A stretch of 64,000 nucleotides of DNA, taken from Aldrovandia affinis. Lineage: Eukaryota; Chordata; Actinopteri; Notacanthiformes; Halosauridae. The notes beneath the pieces were generated by a model, which did no database searches, was not told where the DNA came from, and saw only the letters and a list, made by a program, of their open reading frames with translations. How positions within the stretch are numbered: the first letter of the stretch is position 1; every line of letters begins with the position of its first letter. Shown here one piece after another: positions 57,751 through 64,000 of the stretch. A program made the position numbers and the translations under genes. The stretch lies in contig JAINUG010000206.1 in assembly GCA_029706075.1 (NCBI GenBank), positions 839,501 to 903,500 of the forward strand, read 5' to 3'.

Positions 57751-58914
57751 GTAAGTACTTATGCATTAGATATTATTATTATTATTATCATTATTATTAT
57801 TATTATTATTTACCACACTGGTGACATGTGAATCGAATTCAATGAATCGAAAGTTTATAACTTATTCTATACAAAGTTTATCGATCTGTCAAAGATATAG
57901 CTCTATCTATATATGTTCTATAAAGTGTGTCTTCATACTTTAGATGTAAGTATATACTTAATCTGTTCCATTATCTGTGTAATTAATTTAAATAGATTGT
58001 TATTATTGCTGTTGTTGTTGCTGCTGTTGCTATTTGTATTATTTAGCCGGTAGTTTGTGAAAGTTGTTGTAGAATTATAGGGAAATGCAGAAATGCGGAA
58101 ACAAATCTGCGCTGTGACAGGCTAGCGCGCCCTAACGAAATATCCCTTTATGCGTTCGCCTAAGTAATCACGAAGGGCACTTAGTGGCCCCAGCGCTGGC
58201 GTTTAGAGCAAACAGTTGTGCGATTGTTGTAAGAGCCTGGGAAAATGTTTCGGGGTCTGTGGGGTGGAGTGTCTTGACGCCAGACCCTCTTGTTGAGAAG
58301 ACTTCTGTGCTCCCCAGACGTCATTGTCATGGTAATGAGGGCCCGCGCGCTGTTGAACTTGATGTTGACTTCTTTCTTTGGGGCTACATTTTTCTCGGTC
58401 ACTTGTTTGTGGGAAAATCTTCTCTCGGAGCTACAGTGTGAAATTAATTAATCGGCCCTTTTAGAGTCGCTGACAAAAGAGGCCTAGAAGATCTTGGCAA
58501 CATTCAGACGATTCAGATTTATTTTCCTTTAAATAAAATGTCTTTTTCACCGAGCTAAGAAATAATACAACGGGGCTGTACACGTCATTGTACGATTAGG
58601 TTAGTTTTTTTTAAAAACATACTACAGCAATGAATGCATTTTGATATGTAAAAAAATCTGTTTATATTTACGAAATTGGGGCTTTTAAAAGTTTGGGTCC
58701 TTTGTTAAGTTTTAGCCCCTTTCATCCACATTGCGGGGACAATTTTCTTTGGAACTGTGCGCCTTGTTCAGCTCGTAATACGCCACGCAGGCAAGGAGGC
58801 GTTGTGTTTGATAGCTGTAATTGGGTTCGTGCTGAGTGGTTTCAATTTGAGTTATCTGAGGATCCAAAATGTTACAGTTAATACGGAAGCCCCAAATGTT
58901 GCTTGTAGGTACAG

Positions 58915-58934
58915 TGTGTGTGCGTGTGTGTGTC

Positions 58935-58993
<59 letters not shown>

Positions 58994-59005
58994 TAGAGAG
59001 AGAGA
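58915..59005. repeat. (TG)n(AG)n compound microsatellite
   Basis: TG run with gtctgtctg interruptions, changing abruptly to AG repeats. Confidence 0.9.
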
Positions 59006-59009
59006 GGAA

Positions 59010-61195
59010 GAGAGATAGATAGAGATTCCTTTAGCTAAACAAAACCATTGCATTTTGGAGAGAACCAGCTATTTTAAAAGTTGTCATCCCAAATATTATT
59101 CTCTCTCTCTTTTTCTGTCTGTCTCTCTCCTTCTTTCTGCATCTGTGCGTGCATGTGCACATGTTCTGCGTTAAGATTAACTTTTCAATTTCAATATACA
59201 AGACTGCTTCATATGACATTTTTTCACATTTATTTTATTTTATAGCATTTTATTATTTTTACTTTCTTCCTCAGATTTTTTGTGTAATATATAGATATTT
59301 GCTTCAGAGCCCATTTGCGATTATAGAGATTAATAAGCTATTGAAGTCAATTGCCTTTCATTTTTATGTACTTTTCTCGTTGTGTTTCATGCTTGGATAT
59401 GCAAATAATTGATGCAACAAACACGCCTGTCAATCAACGTGTCGTTTTTAAGGTATTTTGAGTCTGCGAAAGAAGTATTCAATGATTCAACAATTTATGT
59501 TTTTAATATATAGCCTAGTGAGTAGAAATATTCAAGGTGAATGGAAGGCGTTGTGCATTAATATTAAACTGCCAACGTTTAATTTACAGTTAGAACACAT
59601 GTACTTTAGCTAATAAGCAGATGACTGTCATACGATTAGGATGAATGCTATTCGCAAAGTATTGATACAGGTAGTATTTTAGCAATAGGAGCAGCGATCT
59701 GTGTGTATCTCTTTGCTAGTGCACCTTGATTTGTTATTTTAAAATGCTTGTTGTTGTTTATTGAATTTGCAACAGGAGTACAACATTTTTTTTCTTTCGT
59801 TTTTTAATGATGAAAAAGATGATGTACAGTATTCTATGTACGTATTTTACAGGCAACAGGTGCGGAGAGAGAAGGCCGCTGTTTTATGCGAAAGAGGTAA
59901 ATATGTCAACTTTTGTGCAGTATTTACCAAAGCAACATGCGTTGCTAGAGTATTGGACGTCATTCATTATTAATCTTTAATGATCATTTATTTTAACATC
60001 ACATACTGTTTGAATGGTGCAACGTGGGTGTCATCGGGGTTTTGCTTAGAATCTACAGGCAATGGATTGTTTTACTTTTTTTGCATTTATTGAATGCTAT
60101 ACGACGGGGCCTTCTCCGCACTCTGCATCTCGCGTACGCTACAATTAGTGCTGTTTCCACGTTCATAGTTTTCGGATTTTAATTCATTGAATACTTTGGA
60201 AGAAGATTTGCTTCAACAACTGAGTGCTTGTGAAGGGCAAATTGAGGTAGGTACAAGCCGTATATCAAGCCTTTTTTTAAAAACTTGTCTTTGAACTCTG
60301 TTTCCAAAACACATTTGATGTCGTTATAGACGAACCCTCTTTTCCGGTGAGTCTTAATTACTTATCATCCGGGTTATTGGCTTCATACGTGCCCCGTGCC
60401 TTGGCTTGCGTGACTTGTTTTAAGAGGCACACGTAAGTTATGTCGTAGCATTCGTGGTGACATCACTCAGTCCTCGTCTTTTACAAATGGACGCGATCCA
60501 AATGCTCGTGCAGTTAAACTGCGTTTTAGGTGTTTTTCTGCCCTTTATTTGCATGATTGGTGCAAATGAATTAATTGTTGAATCACATGCGCATCTTATC
60601 TACACGTCTGTCCTCTGTGGCCTACGTTACGTTACGTTACGTTCTTTTTACCTGGTGAATAGGGCGGACTATGAGGCCTACACGTCATCGTGACAGACAG
60701 TTGCATTTCACGTTTTATAACGTGATTTAATGGACTGATTTTAACAGTGTTACAGCACTAAAACAATGTACTCCAGGTGTACCACACAATACGAAAGACA
60801 CTAAAATAAAACACTATTCTGCTCGAATAAAATAGACAATAACGAAGTGGTAAGCTGTGTGCAACGGACATTTATAATATTCCAACAAAATAATATATTT
60901 TGCTGAAGTCAAAATGTTGCCATATATGATGTGGCCTTTTTATTATTGTATTACTCCACTGCCCCTGCTATTCCAGAACAGTGTGCTCCATACAGTATAG
61001 AAGGGTGTGTCTAGTGTAAGGAAAGGTGTGCTTGTCTGATAAAATGGTCCATTTGGAAAGATCAGATCTTAGCTTTTCCATTTAATTTCACCACCTCTCT
61101 TCGTTTTGGCAACACCCGCTTGCTTCAGCAGAGCAATTCAACCAATCAGTGCAACGCCAAAATGCTTTTTTACTCTCCCTGGACAGCCCAATTCT
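59010..61195. other. Non-coding AT-rich sequence
   Basis: No exon or mobile element recognised. A short pentamer run (acgtt)4 lies at about 60,624-60,643. Confidence 0.4.
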
Positions 61196-61198
61196 TAT

Positions 61199-61354
<156 letters not shown>

Positions 61355-61399
61355 TGTGGGATACATGAGCTTCATATAATTTTACATCAGTAGCTTTGA

Positions 61400-63513
<2,114 letters not shown>

Positions 63514-63689
63514 TTTACAGTGCACCTTGTGTGTGAATACTACGTAGCCTATACTAACGCGTACTTGCTGTCTATCTATTGCAAAACTTGCATAAAATAA
63601 TAATTGTGCGGAATTTGCATAGAAGATCGAATCGCACACGAGATCGAGCACACCTCCCCTGGCATCGCGCAATCTAAAAATTGCAGCCT

Positions 63690-64000
63690 TATTCGGTTGG
63701 CGCGGTTCCTCATTGGCTGGCAGAGCGCATGCCAGTTAATCTGTGTCTGAGCGCGAGAGCACATTCTAATTGATGGAGTGAATATTTGGCTTTTTTAGTC
63801 AAAGTCAGACAGTGCAGTCTGGGCGAAAGAGGGCGGCTGTTGGACATTTATCCGAGACACGGAGATTAGAGATTCGAGATTCGAGGTCAAGAGAGTAATA
63901 TGCGGTGGTCAAATATCCTTGGACACTAAAATCTGCCTTTTTAATGTAGCCCATGTAAGAACGAGGTCCATTACATGTCATACAATTAAAACAGAAATAT
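63690..64000. promoter_or_regulatory. Possible promoter/first-exon region at the window edge
   Basis: CpG-containing sequence with attgg at 63,711-63,715, a direct repeat (gagattagagattcgagatt) and a possible donor, cccat/gtaaga, at 63,956. No coding start is seen. It could be the 5' end of a gene that lies beyond the window. Confidence 0.22.

Overview
This window looks like genomic DNA from a ray-finned fish, most likely a teleost. It has compact vertebrate genes with GT-AG introns. It carries many tRNA-derived SINEs ending in the fish LINE tail (gtcgctttggataaaagcg...), Tc1/mariner and hAT miniature elements, and long TG, TC and ATT microsatellites. The species cannot be read from the sequence with confidence. 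No bacterial, organellar or viral genes were seen, and no endogenous retrovirus was recognised.

Layout. Positions 1-7,300 are non-coding, with SINEs, a 628-bp Tc1-type MITE, an L2-like LINE end and two possible promoter patches. Positions 7,340-19,839 (+) hold a MEF2 transcription factor gene, called mef2b, in eight coding exons. Its second coding exon (most of the MADS/MEF2 domain) sits between two minisatellites, and the downstream array copies the exon's own splice donor about ten times. Its introns hold a dead 1.3-kb Tc1 element, a DD36E-type mariner remnant, SINEs and a very long G-rich purine tract. Positions about 20,500-25,500 are intergenic and include a hAT MITE with a perfect 8-bp target duplication. 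Positions 26,519-34,126 (-) hold tmem161a in twelve coding exons, tail-to-tail with mef2b. Its introns are crowded with SINEs.

Positions 34,130-35,010 form a promoter region, with CCAAT boxes for tmem161a and two weak candidate first exons on the + strand. Positions 35,000-64,000 contain no recognisable protein-coding exon. This is AT-rich, microsatellite-rich DNA with a few islands that look regulatory (octamer sites, a SOX/octamer pair) and GC-richer stretches near 56-58 kb and 62-64 kb that could be promoters or untranslated first exons.

The MEF2-TMEM161 neighbourhood is an old vertebrate paralogon (MEF2C/TMEM161B on human 5q14; MEF2B/TMEM161A on 19p13), which supports the mef2b and tmem161a names. 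In both genes the intron phases and family homology agree on a model of 422 and 494 residues respectively, but each model needs one single-base correction in a C-rich run. Sequencing or assembly error is the simplest explanation, and true loss of function in one allele is not excluded. I found no convincing new multi-gene system. The most unusual structure is the splice-donor minisatellite in mef2b.
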